NCBI GenBank assembly: GCA_015680685.1
Contig: MNCI01004604.1
Coordinates: 67,928 to 131,927, forward strand
Reading direction: 5' to 3'
DNA: 64,000 bases
DNA from: Gnetum montanum
Lineage: Eukaryota > Streptophyta > Gnetopsida > Gnetales > Gnetaceae
The notes below the pieces were generated by a model, which was not told the origin of the DNA, did no database searches, and was given only the letters and a program-made list of their open reading frames with translations. Numbering within the stretch: position 1 is the first letter of the stretch; each line of letters starts with the position of its first letter. Positions 34,288-46,974 of the stretch are shown here, one piece after another. Position numbers and translations under genes: made by a program.

Positions 34288-37200
34288 ATGGTGCCAAAGG
34301 TCAAAGGGAAGAATGCTAAACTGGCAAGGATTGAAGAAGTGCTGGAGAGTTTGCAATGGGCTTCGTAGGCCAGGGTCGAGGCTGGGGAAGTTACTCCACT
34401 CAACCGTTAAGTCGCCTTTCATCCTCCTACACTATTGTTATGCTTGTTGCAGTGTCATAGTTATATATATTTTTTATAAATGTGCATGTTGCGTCTATCA
34501 TTAATATCTATTTACATGGACTAAGCTATGATGGTTTGTGATATTACCTTTGTCTTCGCTGTTGGAGAAAAACCTCATATTGTTACGAGGGTTTAGGTAA
34601 CGTTGAGTAATACTGAGGAAACGTAGTCTATAATTGAAAAATCTAGGTATTGTACCTATGGGTAGCATACTCAGGGTTTTTTTTCTTTTCCTTTACTCCC
34701 ATAATAGTTACATGTTATGCTGGAGTAATATGTAGTGTTGCTTTCATCACTGTTTTCAGAGACAGACCTTGAGCTGTTGCAAGGATTTGGTTAGTTCTGG
34801 CCATGCATTTCTAATGGAATCTGTAATTTTCTGGGAATTAGGAGAACCCTAATGTTGCATGATGAATTTTTATATCTAAATGATTTGTCTGATAGCAATG
34901 CATTTTTTTTGTACAGAATTATGCTAAAGCCTATCCTAATCGTTTTGAACATCGTGGGTATTCTATGCTACATGCATGTTCCCGCGGCCAATGTTCCTCC
35001 TCCTCATGCTTGTATAAAAGAGGAGGCGGTGTGGTTTCGAAGGGACACATAGGATTTCTTGCAGTTTCTAATTTGTAATTATAGCGTAATCATCTGGTCA
35101 CATCTACCAGGTGATGTAGCTATTGCTATTTTAGAGATGCTATTGGTTGGTTCAACTATTAGTTGGTTCAACATAGAGCATCTTGGCATTCCTTTCAGAT
35201 GACACGATTGAAACTATGTGGGTGCAAGACTGCGAATAGAGCACCAGAGGTTTGAGGTATTTAAGATGGATCTGGGAGATGCCTAGGTTTAACTGTTATC
35301 ACACCTACAACACTTTTTTTCTGGCCCGTCATCTCACAACTTATTTCTAGAATCCACCTGGTATCGTGCATTATACAAGCGGGTAAGTTTTTTCTTTTTG
35401 TGTCTTTTCAATGTGTGGCAATATGCTAACTATTGTTTACATTTACATTGAGCATAAATAATTCATCCATCTTCTATAATGTAGATTCTTCATCAATGAT
35501 AGTGGTCTCCTGAGCGATAATGATACATTGTCATTGACGGAAAGGGCTATAAGGGAATTCAATTCTATCAACAATGTACGGGCTACTGTCATGGGAAAAC
35601 TAGCGTTCAAAATCCCGGAATACCCTACCCGCTATGACGACTTCTTTTCTAGATGCAAAAAACTTGGATGGTTGGATAGGGAGTGGACTTTGGATCCTTC
35701 CCTCACTATGGTAGACGTGCAAAGGAAAATCCCTCCGTTCCCTTTACCATTTGGGCCTAGTAAACTTTATTATAATGATGAATTGTATCAATGTTATTAG
35801 CTGGTGATGATGTATGAAGTTTTCCCATGTTTTTTACCTTGGCTTAACTATTTTTTTGTGTTAGCAGTCAGGGAATCATGGGAGATTACGATCATGGCCT
35901 CCGGTTGTGAGGTAAATAGTCTCTTCTTCCATTATGGTGATATAAAGGAGACACAATGCTAGCTTGTTCGTAGAGTGGCCCCAATTGTGTTAACCAATAA
36001 TCTTCAGGAGGCTGGACTGATGGACCTATTCTTGGCCATAACCCCTGATGTTATTGTGGGAAAAATGTTGACCCTAGTCAACTCCTTCAGCAAAGAAGTT
36101 GAGCGTCTCTGCATACGTGTGTGTAACATGCACGTAAATTTTGACATCAACGCTCAACTGTTTGTCAATCTCTTTGGCTTTCTCTCCGATGGCTTTCCTA
36201 TAGAGGAAAAGTTGAAGAGGAGTTCCAAGTACCAGCAAGAGATAGAGGAGATGCTAGGGGCTACGAAGGAAGTTAAGGGAATCCCTGTTGACAGGATCGA
36301 GTTGGAGTTGGCCCATACTATTTACCCCCTTTTTTGGACCCAGACCTTCCCCAAGACACACTCACAAGGGAGCTTCCTCATCATAGAAGAGGCATGGATT
36401 ATGCGGGAGGTCATGGAAGAGGGGACTTGGTTCAATTGGGCAAGCTATTTTGCTGAAGGCTTACACGTTGAAATGGTTAGGCTTCGCAAGAAGCTTGAGT
36501 CTCGTTTCAATGTGCATTTTGCCTTCTTCATAGCTTGCTTCTGGCATTTTTCCAAATTTTTAGTGGTCCAAAGGAATGGGGTCTAGGTGCAACAAGACTG
36601 TAGCCAGATTTCCGAACCATGGATTTCCCATGTTTTCGACACTATTCGGTCGCAAGACCCTCTTGAAGGAATCGGGGAGTCATTGTCAGTAACAACTAGA
36701 AATATGGTGGCACCTCGAACGTAGGGTCAAGACAGCATGGGTGGGGCACTCCCCTCCTACACTGGTAATGTGTCAAGGGAAAAGTGCCTAGCAGCTAAAA
36801 TAGTGGATTCATTAGTGCCATGGAAGAAGCCTCATCTGACTGAGGAACCTGCTGAGTCGACGGGTGGTGTGGGGAAGAAGATGCAGATTAGATTTCAGAG
36901 GAGTAATCCTCCAGTCGGTAAGTAGCGAAACATATTAATGGTTATGGTTATGTTGTGTATAGATGCTGTTACATTGCGTAATGTATATTGAACAAGGGTA
37001 AAATCCTATGTTAATTGATGATGTTGTGTGACAACGAAGGAGAAGGTTGTGGAGCAGTTGACCCCTAAAACATGGGCTATGGTTTTGCGGTGCGAGGAAG
37101 GGGCCCTGGCCTTGGAAAAAAGTGCCCCAGCCAATAAGGGGTGAAATGCATAGGTTCCTATGCATGAAGAGGAAGTAGCAGTGGAGGATGCCGAAGTCCT

Positions 37201-38708
37201 TTCAGCTGGGACTGGAAAAGGTAAGTGGTTTGTCATTCGGTGAAGTTAACTTTGGTTGAACGGTAAAATTTACGCTACTACTTTTGGAGGTTTTATTAGT
37301 CATCGTAACACCTCAATTATGTCTTCATATGTAATTTATCCTCCATATAGGTGATCAGAGCATAGACTTATCAATAGTGGTGACCTAATATTGGGGCAAA
37401 TTTATGATAAATTCGCCTTTATGGAAGCCGTCGTCAACGATATGATCGATCATTTAGAGCGAGTCGATCCTGAAGCTGGTATGTTACAATCATTACACAG
37501 GGGTTATTGCATCATGAAATTATGCTACCTAACTATACCTAACCACCACTTTATGTTATTAGGAGCTCGCCTCAGATGGGATTCGTCAGAGTCGATTGAT
37601 TTAGACACCACTGAACCCTCATCGGAAGAGACCGTCATGTCGCACAACATTTATGACAAGATGCTTAAATGTGCTATACACTCAAGCCACTCCTTATGGG
37701 AATGTCAAAGCATAAATGAAGACCTTTGGAAGAGACTACAAAGGTTGGAGAAGGAGAGGATGACTCTAAGTAATGAGGTTGGGGATTTAAGGTTACGAAA
37801 CAAATTCCTACAGGCTTAGGGGATGAACAATGAGGACTGGCAGATGGCTATTGTTGAGTATGCCCGTTATTGGATGGTCATTAGGAACAGTGTCCAGAAT
37901 AGCCATGAACTGGTTGAGCAGTGGATGTAGATGGATCTCCTAGCTTTGAGAAACCAAGATTGGAAGGACTTTAGTGCAAGTGTCCAAGAATGGGGGAAAA
38001 TGCAGAAAGACCATAAATATGTCTATAAATGGGAAAGAGCTGCCTATCGTCAATGTTACAGGGATTTTGCCGTTGAGGCTCAATCCCTTCAGTTATTCCT
38101 CAACGTCATTGGTGCTTCCGGAGCATTTGAGAAGTTTCAAGAGCAAGTGATGGTAAGTGCCTCCCCAGAAAGGGAGATGACTCTTCCTGGGGGGAAACTA
38201 CTATCCCTTCCTTCTTCCCTAAACCACTCTGATGGACTCCTAAGGAGAAGGGGAAGGTTAAGGCCAGAGCTAATCTAGGGGATGGGGTTTGGTCTGAGCT
38301 TACTGAGGATGAAATTATGCAACATCTGTGGGTTGGCCTAGAACAAATCCCTTTTTCTACAGACGTAGGACCGTCACAGGTAAGTCGTAGTGTTATTGTG
38401 TTTTTTGTCATACTTAGTTTTGATGGTGATGTTAATACATGTGTCATGTCTGATCACAGGAATGACCTGAAGAGAATCCTCAGCAGGATGAGGCTAACGA
38501 AGGTGGTGATCCTCATGAAGAGGGTCTATCAGAAGTAGAGCATAATGGAGATAGTGAATACCATGGTGAGCAACCCCCTACTAAAGAGCCTCACAAGGAG
38601 GGCCATCCTCATGAAGAGATCCCTCATGGAAAGGGTGGCCTCGATGAGGATGATTTTATCAAAGTAGAGGTTGAGCTGGGAGATACAGGAGACAGTGGTG
38701 ACAAGTGA
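34288..38708 (+). pseudogene. Antisense spliced gene of element 2: HAD/NIF-like domain, unknown domain, coiled coil, acidic tail
   Basis: This is the best preserved of the three copies. Exon 1 (34288-34405) begins MVPKVKGKNAKLARIEEVLE. Intron 1 is 34406-34916. Exon 2 has MLKPILIVLNIVGILCYM and EEAVWFRRDT, the HAD/NIF start with Asn and Val in place of the two aspartates; after a stop it ends NTFFLARHLTTYF and NPPGIV. Intron 2 is 35383-35484. A 203-codon open stretch (35975-36586) contains AGLMDLFLAITPDVIVGKML, AQLFVNLFGF and FNVHFAFFIACFWHFSKFLV, a domain I do not recognise. A later exon (from about 37563) has RLRWDSSESID, then HSLWECQSINEDLWKRLQRL, likely coiled coil. The last exon (38461-38708) is rich in Glu, His and Asp. 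Gene borders are fairly sure, function unknown. Confidence 0.72.
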
Positions 38709-38884
38709 GATGCATAATGTGGCTGTATTAGTCACGATTTTTATTGTGGTGGAACAGAACGAAAGAAAATATTTTTTCTTTTAACGTGTTTAATACAAAT
38801 TCTATTTTGAATTTAGTGTTCTTTTATAGTTTTCTTTTTATGTAAAGCATAAATGGGATAGTAGGTTTTGGGGTTATGCAAGTC

Positions 38885-39245
38885 ATAGTTAGTTTAAGAG
38901 TGTAATTGTCAATGAAGTTACTAGTTTAAAGCCATTGTGGGCCGCTAAATAATTCAAATGTAAAGTGTAAATGAAATTGTTAGTATACAGCCATTTCGGG
39001 CCTTGATTAGTTTAAGTGTAAGCTATAATTGAAATAGGTAGTTTAAGGCCATTGCAGGCCATGGGTAGTTGAAGGCCATTTCAGGGCATGGTTAGTTTAA
39101 GGCCATTTTAGGCCATGGCTGCATGCATGAAAGGGTAAAATAAATAACACCAAATCACCAATTTTAAGCCATGGCAGGTCGCGATTAGTTTTAGGCCATT
39201 TCGGGCCTTCGCTAGTTTTAGGCCATTTTGGGCCATGGCTACAGT
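38885..39245. repeat. Minisatellite between gag-protease and antisense gene of element 2
   Basis: Units of about 28-36 bp: TAGTTTAAGGCCATTTCAGG then GCATGGT. Units become TAGTTTTAGGCCATTTCG towards 39230. Same family and same border as 18608-18975. Confidence 0.85.
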
Positions 39246-39329
39246 AACAATGGAAGAAGAAAGAATGTGAACTGCATAGCAAGAAACACCGTGGATTGAT
39301 ACAACCTGTCATGCTAACATGTTTATTCG

Positions 39330-42300
39330 CTAACTCTGTAGTTGTTTCCTGATTACTTTTATTTTTGGTGATGCATTAAGATGGGGGGATTTATGACCTT
39401 GCTCCTTCATGCCACAGCCTTCCTCTTGGAATGGTAATTCAACCCAAATTAAGCTATCATCAACCATTGTCTTGGCCTATTCAAATGTTTGGATAGGGGA
39501 CTGGTCTTCAAGAATTTCAATTTATGAACCCTATTCTATTTCTATGTTATTGACAGCCTGAGGGGTTATTTCATCACCATGGATGACCACTTCTCCTCTT
39601 GTGTAGGGCATATGGATCTCCTAATGGATAGGTGATGAAATTGCCCTCAGTTGAGCTAACCGAGACCTCCCCAGGATCAAGTTGAAGCCAGGAATCTCTT
39701 CAATAACAATAAATGTTGCATCTGTGGGGAACTGATCCCTTGCCACAAAGTTGATGTGCAATGTTCCTTTGACTTGCACTCATGTCCCATTGAACAACTT
39801 TATACATGACATCATGGTAGGACTGATCTGATCGATTAGGCCTAATTTATCCACTATAGGATATGGGATGACGTTAGTGGCCGCCTCGTCATCTACATGT
39901 ACTCTCTGGATTCGATGTTGGCCAACTTGGATGGTGATGAACATGGGTGCCATTGTCACATGACCCTTTTCAGGATCATCCTTAATGGACTCATTGCGAA
40001 AGGTCAACAGGGTAGGGCCAGGTTTTTCAGCGGTGAGGGGAAGCATGATGGAATGAATTGCTTCTTCGTCCATTGGCAGGCTCTCATCAACGGGTACAGA
40101 TGTTAGGATACGAACCATAGCCTCATGATGTTTTTGTGATGTCATGAGTAAGTCATAAAGGCTCAATGTTGTATTTTTTTGTTTTAGAGCCTGTTTGACT
40201 TGCATAAAGACATCGAAGAGATCCTGCCCACGATCTAGTTGCTTGTCACCCTTTTCCTCTTCCATTTGCACTAAGAGACGGATTTCTCGAGGGGGAGTGA
40301 CATTTGGTTGAGGGCTATGTTTCTTTTGGCTAGGAGGAGATGGTTGCATTTGTGTAACTTCATCGTTTTGAGAGAGTGGGGCCAAGGGCACTGAAGCAAG
40401 GGGTTTAGGCTTGGGAAACCCTAGCATAAGATGATCCTTGGCCATACCAGTTGTCATACCTCCTTCTTCTTTTCTGTTAAGTTGGGATCGGGAGATTGAC
40501 TTGGAGATTTGCCCCTGCATAGGAGGGGCAGTTGATGGTTTTGGCACCCTGATGAAAAAGGGTGCCTTAGGCGTAGGCGTGGGCTGGGCCGTAGCTTTAC
40601 CGACAGCGGGTTGTCGAATAGTGATCTGAGAAGGGGCTTGAAGGATAAAAGGTTGCCTTGGAGCACCACTCATCGATGCTGATGGATTTGCCATTTGGAG
40701 CAGGAGAGGGTGCATTCGCAACACAAAGGGTTGCTTTGTCTATGCCTGACTATCACCCTCTGCACTGACCATGTTGATGGGGTACCCTGCATCATTTGCA
40801 TTTAATGGATCTCAGTACACGTGCAAGGCTTGGTTCTCTGGGCATGCCGGACTACTACTATCTAAGATTAGGTCACCTTGATCAATCATACATTGAAGGT
40901 CATCTTTCAACACCCAGCAGTAATCTGTGTCATGACCACACAATTGATGGTAGTCACAAAATTGGTCCAACCTAAAGTTCTTGGGGACTGGTGATTCATT
41001 AGGTTGGGCCAAGGAGGGGTTCTTGAGTAACTTGCAATGGCGCCTGTGATGTTTTAGAGCCTTCTCGGACACCGCCTTGTGTTGGATATGGTCAGTTCCC
41101 AATAATTGCTTCAGAAGTTTTGAAGGCTTCATAGGTAAGGTCACATAATTTGAGCGGTCCTTACGCTCAAATTTAGGCCTTGGCTATAGAGGTGCTTCAG
41201 GGGTAGAAGGAGCTTCTTGATTGGCACCACTTGAGCTAGTTGTTGGTTCGACAGACTCTGCAGTTGTTTTCTTGTTGTTGTTATTCTTCTTCTTAGCCCC
41301 CTCGGCAACCACCACTACTGTCGTTGTCTTAGCTTTGCCTTTATCTTTGCCTTTGTTGTGGGCATTTTTGTAGACCACATAAGTTGGATCTTTGCTATCC
41401 TCTGCTACGTCTTGGATGCTCTTAGTCTNNNNNNNNNNNNNNNNNNNNNNNNNNNNNNNNNNNNNNNNNNNNNNNNNNNNNNNNNNNNNNNNNNGGTTAC
41501 AAACTAAGTTAACAACTCCTCCAAAGTTGAGATGGAAGCACATGGGAGTGCTCGATACCAGTCCAAAGCTTTACCTGTTAAGGACATAGCAAAGACATGG
41601 ATGATAGTATGTGGCCATTGTTGTAATATTAAGGACTCTAACCTAAAAGTGACTAGGTGGGCGTTGGGATCACCTTCCCCATTGTATTTTATGAAATAGG
41701 GAAGGGGCATCCTAGGTGGCAATGACATGACAGGGACTGCTGGACTAATAGGATCATCGTGGTAGAAATCCATGACTTGTTCCATGTTAGAACTAGTAGC
41801 CTTGAGACACTTGACCTCTTTTGTAAGGGTTTGAATGAGTTGGAAGGCTTGGTCCAGACCTATAGATGATGAGGTCATTTGTGGAATGACAGGAAGAGCT
41901 ACACCAGGTGGCACAACGGAGGTGACAGCTTGGTCTATGGTCGGTGCTATCGAGATGGTCCTTGTAGGTGGCACCGCTTGTGGAATCCACCATCTAGTAG
42001 TTGGTGCGGGTGGGGCGACCACCATCGATTGCACTATTGGATACACTATTTGTGTAATCAGGGGCATAGACAACGATCCTGCAACTGGGTTTAGCACTCG
42101 CGAGACCTGGCTTTGATGATGGGGATGATGGGGCATTTGTGCAGGATGCACAACAAGAGGCATGTTTGGAACCCACCATGCTATAGTGGTAGGCCCTGTC
42201 ATATGAGTCAGGATGAAGGTGGGTGTTGTAGGTAATTGCGATGTAGGTATGACATGTACATGCGGTGACGTAGGAGTAGGTGTACGATGAGATGGATTAG

Positions 42301-42923
42301 GTAATTTCACCTGCTGAGGAATGACTTGTGACGGACCATCTCTTGGGAAGATAGTTGGAGAGAGAAAATGTAGGTGTGGTGAGCACGGGAATCAATTGGT
42401 ATTAGATAATGTCAAGGGCATGGTAACCATGAACACCGGATTCACGCAGGACATCATGGAGGGAGGGGCCATGGAAAAATTAGCATGACTGCCTCCTTCA
42501 GAGTGGGAGTCTAGATCATATTGCCCTTCATGAAGAGTTTCATCATGGAAAAACCCCTCTAGTTGTTCAGGCGATGTCTTAGCCATCAGCATTTGATCTA
42601 GGATCCACTTTTTTTGATTTTTCAAGGGCACAGTGGTGTTAGATGAAGGAATAAATTCTTTCCTGTTGCAGTATATGAACTCGTATTCTCATTTTTCTTC
42701 AAATTCTTGTGGATACATGGGCATATTTACTAAAAGTTTAGCATAGAGGGAATTATAATGTTCTCTTCATTGAGTGTGTTCCTCAAGTTCTTTATTTTGA
42801 AGCCTAAGGGAGTAGCACGGTCGCATTGGACTAGTTGGCAACTCGACCACAGGAGGTGTAACTTGCAGAGTCCAGGGGGTTCTCTAGGTTGGCAGTGTCA
42901 ACAACAGTAGTTGATGTAGTCAT
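39330..42923 (-). pseudogene. gag-protease of element 2 (broken, with a sequencing gap)
   Basis: The start is the ATG at 42921-42923 (MTTSTTVVDTANLE). Gag core is at about 41760-41504, with KYNGEGDPNAHLVTFRLE and GKALDWYRALP. The zinc knuckle FCDYHQLCGHDTDYCWVL near 40950 keeps the Cys-His-Cys ligands lost in element 1. A proline-rich linker leads to protease at about 40100-39650. The active site reads HVDDEAATN, so the usual Gly after Asp has become Glu, which should kill it. A 66-base run of N at 41429-41494 hides part of gag. The C-terminus SPKIKVIRKQLQS matches element 1. Stops and frameshifts are present. Confidence 0.87.
41429..41494. other. Assembly gap (66 N)
   Basis: A run of N in gag of element 2. 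By comparison with element 1 the true missing piece may be longer than 66 bases, since gag residues between the capsid core and the Lys-rich linker are absent. Confidence 0.95.
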
Positions 42924-43154
42924 TCTCTATGCGGTTGTTAAATAATGGTGATACAAATAAAGATCACAAGGGCAAAGGCAAACTAAGATAATAATCGGGG
43001 CTTTCTATCTTGTAGGATTCCAAAGGAATCGTCGAAGCGACCGATCTGCATCACACAATCCCATAAACAACCTCGGAGGTATTACATTTACGTTGATTGA
43101 TAATGGGTATAGATAGCTTACAAGACTACTTGTAAAATGTGGATAAGATATGAA

Positions 43155-43174
43155 GGTCCTCCTTCTAGCACTAG
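43155..43174 (-). promoter_or_regulatory. Primer binding site of element 2
   Basis: CTAGTGCTAGAAGGAGGACC on the element strand, five bases inside the 5' LTR. It is aligned with the PBS of elements 1 and C. The tRNA was not identified. Confidence 0.65.
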
Positions 43175-43179
43175 AAAAC

Positions 43180-44820
43180 TATAACAATAAAAAACATCGG
43201 TTTCTAGAAATACTGAACAAAAGTCTGTGTACACAGTTCCAACCTTGGATCCATGTGAGAGCTGTGCTGGAGAAAACGAATCCGAGGTGCCCTGAATGGT
43301 TTTGTCAATTAGACAGGGACTTACTTAATCAGTAAAATTTTTATGATAATTAGATGGCAGAGTGACAATTTTTATGTTGAGATATAATATCATTAATCTC
43401 GAAAGTAATTGAGAACGATGTAAATAAATTTGAAGTGATTGCAAGACGCATATAGGTAAGACACTAGAGATCGGATTTATAAAGAGTGTAACCCCAAGAT
43501 CTGGGATCTAACTTATGAAAAAAAGACCTTGAATAGAATGATTACAGGTGGGCTTTGATTTAGATGAAGCATATGCCAACAACAAGAAAGCTATTTAAAG
43601 ATGAAACAAGCAAAGGTTGATCTACCTTGTTCTAGCGGATCCGGCTACAAGGAGGTCAGACCCGAAGTAGAATGTTCATCAACCAGCTATTTCTGATCAA
43701 AGGTTCTTGCCAATTTCCTTCGATATTCTTGCACTTACTAATCATCTTTGTTCTCTTGTCAATCCTTGCTTAAAGTTATCAACGACTGCCAATGGAAGGA
43801 AAAATTGCTCACAGAGAAAATTTGTCAAATCTTAGGAGAAATTTTTGCCCACCCCTTTTGATCTTTGTCGAATGGAGTATTTATAAGATTAGAGTCAAGA
43901 GAAAATGCGGTCTAGATGACATGTGTCCTGAACCTACAAAATGCCATTGACTTGATGTGTTTTTTGTTGAAGCTTACAGTGCCACGCTATATTATGCTCT
44001 GAAGCATAATGCATCATAAACCACTCTTGTTTGGAGTTTTGGTGACAAACTGTTCTTAGATTATGCTGCGATATGCTAAAAAGCATATTGTAGCATGTGA
44101 ACTACTAATATTTGAATTGTGCTATCTTTGTCATGGCTTGTATTACACTACGTTATGCTAGATTACATTGCATCATTCTAGATTGCACTGCATCATGCCA
44201 GGTTATGCTGCATCCCGCTAGATTATGTTGCATCATACCAGATTACGCTACATCATACCAGATTACACTTCATAGTGTAATTCAACATAAAATAGTGAAC
44301 CTGCAAATAATTGAAGTGTTGTCGTTGTGCTTCCTCTGTTTCTAATCAATCCTTCTGGGGTTTATTATGCCACGCTGCGTAATGCAGCGTAATAGGCCCC
44401 CCTTAACCGAGAAAGAAAACTTGCTAAAATGCACGGCATGCTGTAGATTATTGCCTAAACCTTAAGATTTTTGTTGGGTCATCGAAGTCTTGAATATTTG
44501 CCATCTTTGATGTTGTAGTGGACTGCCTTCTAACATTACGCTGCATCAAGCAAATTTATGCCATGTTGCATAATGTGGCGTAATATGCTAAAGGTTAAGA
44601 TTTTCGAAACATAGAAAACTTGCAAAGTTGAAGGCTTGCCGCCGTGCACCCATTGCCTTATTCTATCTTCTAAAATTTATTTGTGCTATTTTGCACAACA
44701 TGGCAAGATAGACCTTTAACTAAAAAGGGAACTTACTATGCGACGCCTTGTCACGACTCCTTGCCTGAATCGCTAGATTTTGCTGAACCGTTGAGGCCTC
44801 AAAATTTTCATGGTGTTTCA
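43180..44820 (-). repeat. 5' LTR of element 2
   Basis: Starts TATAACAATAA (TG changed to TA) and ends TGGTGTTTCA. Many of the differences from the 3' LTR are C/T or G/A changes, consistent with decay by methylation. Confidence 0.9.
43878..43885 (-). promoter_or_regulatory. TATA-box candidate in the 5' LTR of element 2
   Basis: TATAAATA on the minus strand, conserved with the other LTRs of the family. Confidence 0.55.
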
Positions 44821-44825
44821 GTGGT
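44821..44825. repeat. Target site duplication of element 2, right copy
   Basis: GTGGT, identical to 26774-26778. Confidence 0.85.
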
Positions 44826-46113
44826 AACTTTTTTGACACCTCTAGCTTCAAATTTTGAAGATCTAAAGGATCAATAGGTCACATTTTCATTGTTTGTATT
44901 TATACTAAAAATAAAAATCAAATTTGGTTTTACCCTTCTCCTCCATGTGAGATTTCTATTATAGTTGAGCTTACCTTAGGACACTTTCCTTATCTTTTAA
45001 TAGATGTTCTATGCTAGCCAAACTCCCCATCTAACTTTGTCTTTCACACAGATTGATGCGTTGAGGTGCATCTTGGATCCAAAAGCAAGGGCCATGCCCT
45101 ATTATTAACAAAAAAAATAAGTAACATAATATTAAAAGTAGTGGTACTTCACTTGTACGATGAGTGGCTCCCACTTATTATACACCTCTTAAGTTATTCA
45201 AAAAGTCAAACTAGAGTCAAGCTCAACAAGATCTTCTTTCCTTGCTAATTTTTCTAAGCCCATTCCCTTGGCTATGGTTTTGCTAGATAGTAGGTAGGAA
45301 AAGTGGGAATCTCATTAATTCATTTATGTGCATCACTAATTAAATGACAAGGCATTTGGCTATGTTAAGAGAGTCATAGTTCCTCTTGCCATTTACCCAT
45401 GCTTGGTTGAATTTCTTCACTTTCACATTTAGAGCTCTAGGTAGAAATCATATTGCAACAACATCCATAGGGGTAATCACAATGATTTTTTTTTAATTAA
45501 ATTTTTGGATTTTCCTTTTCTAAGCTAGTTTGAGTTGGTTGTTCATTGCCTATGAAAAGCCCTCCCTCGTGGAGGGGAGGCGGGGGAGAGGGGGGGGAGG
45601 GCACTTTGTAGCCATCATCTGACTAGCATGCGAAAGCCCACCATAACCATGGAAGAAACTCAAATAGGCCCTTGACAATCCATAGGTTTAGGGTGTAGAC
45701 CCCTAGGCCCAACGCTCAAAGCTGATCCTTTTCCTAAAGTTACAGATCCATTTTGCTAACTTCCCTTACCTACATTGTTCTATGGCCTAGAGTTTGTTCA
45801 CCTTGGAGACCTAATGCTATTATGTGTATGACTAGGCATGAATACTAGTTGGTTCTTTGAATATTTAGGGACTATCAAGGGTGCACCAAATACCATAGGA
45901 TGTACAATGCTCTTCCAACTACTAGACTCTCTATGGTTATACTGATTTTATGGTGGATAGGTTATTAAAAAGAAAAGATAACTCTTTCCAAGGACCTTGT
46001 CAATGTCTCTAGATTCCCTCATGTTGTTTTCCATAGCCATGTTCCAATTTGGAAATATTAATCTGATTCTCTTTTAAGATCTTGTGTAGAGTGCACCCAT
46101 TTGAAGGAGCTCC
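44826..46113. other. Unrecognised sequence between element 2 and element B
   Basis: AT-rich DNA without a recognised gene, RNA or transposon domain. The one notable local feature is a G-rich tract at 45574-45601. The 60-codon open frame at 45066-45248 has no recognisable motif. Confidence 0.5.
45574..45601 (+). other. G-rich tract able to form a G-quadruplex
   Basis: Four runs of three or more G separated by 1-4 bases: GGGG, GGGGG, GGGGGGGG and GGG. The composition is unlike the AT-rich surroundings. A role is not shown. Confidence 0.6.
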
Positions 46114-46791
46114 CCCATTGTAGCAACCGAAAACACTGAAGGCTCTAAAACGCTGAGAGGTATTTGATCAGACAATCTTAACTCCGAATCTGTGTGAGGG
46201 CCATGTTGGATAAAAATGGAAATGAGGTGCCCTCAATGGTCTGGTTGATCAGATAGGGACTTAATTGATGTCTCTAAACCTTTTACAAACGTTTGATTCG
46301 AAAGTAATGCTTATAGTGAAAAATAATAAATTTTAAATGTGAGGAGATGAAAATGCTGTAAAAATGTAATGACAATCAGGAAAACAAAGTAAACTGGAAT
46401 TAAGAAAGTGCATCACTTCAAGATTATGGATTTACTTCATCAAAGTGGATACAATTGGTTGCACAACACTGGGAAGCACAGAGATCCCAAAAGTAACCAG
46501 GACGTTCAAAAGCAAGCCAAAAATGTGCTTGAACGTGGGTTCAAGAGTTAGCAATGCCAAAATGCTACAAGGCCAAATAGGTTAGCTTGAAATAGGTAGA
46601 GTTTATTGTTGCTAACCGCTAATAGAATTTTTTAACTACTCAAGTTTGCTCTCAAAATGCCAAATGAAATTTTGCTAACATTTGCCAACAAGACTTGCCA
46701 ACAACTGCTTAAATTTGCTCACGAATGCCAATTTTCCAACTTGCCAACCTTTTTGCCAATTTGCCAAACCTTTGAGCATTACTCATCAGGA

Positions 46792-46799
46792 TATTTATA
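46792..46799 (-). promoter_or_regulatory. TATA-box candidate in the LTR of element B
   Basis: TATAAATA preceded by GGCCC on the minus strand, as in element C. Confidence 0.55.
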
Positions 46800-46974
46800 G
46801 GGCCAAGAGTATGTGAGAAATGTAGTTTGGATGCCATGTGTCCTAGAACCACAAGGTGTTGACGTGTCTATCCTGCATGGACATGCAGAGCTGATTGATT
46901 GACAAGCCTGCCATGCTATAATTATACTGTCAAAACATGATGTGTGCTAATGATGTAAATAAGGAGTGAGGCGC

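Larger units (their letters stand above)
26779..44820 (-). mobile_element. Element 2: complete Tat/Ogre-like retrotransposon with antisense gene
   Basis: An 18.0-kb element on the minus strand with the same module order as element 1 but clearly diverged in sequence. The target duplication is GTGGT. Its antisense gene is the best preserved of the three. It has a 66-base N run in gag and a suspicious inverted patch in RNase H. Stops in gag, protease and pol make it inactive. Confidence 0.92.

Noticed and set aside
41392-41589. Open frame crossing the N run
   Set aside because: It is held open only by unknown bases; the real gag frame is on the other strand.
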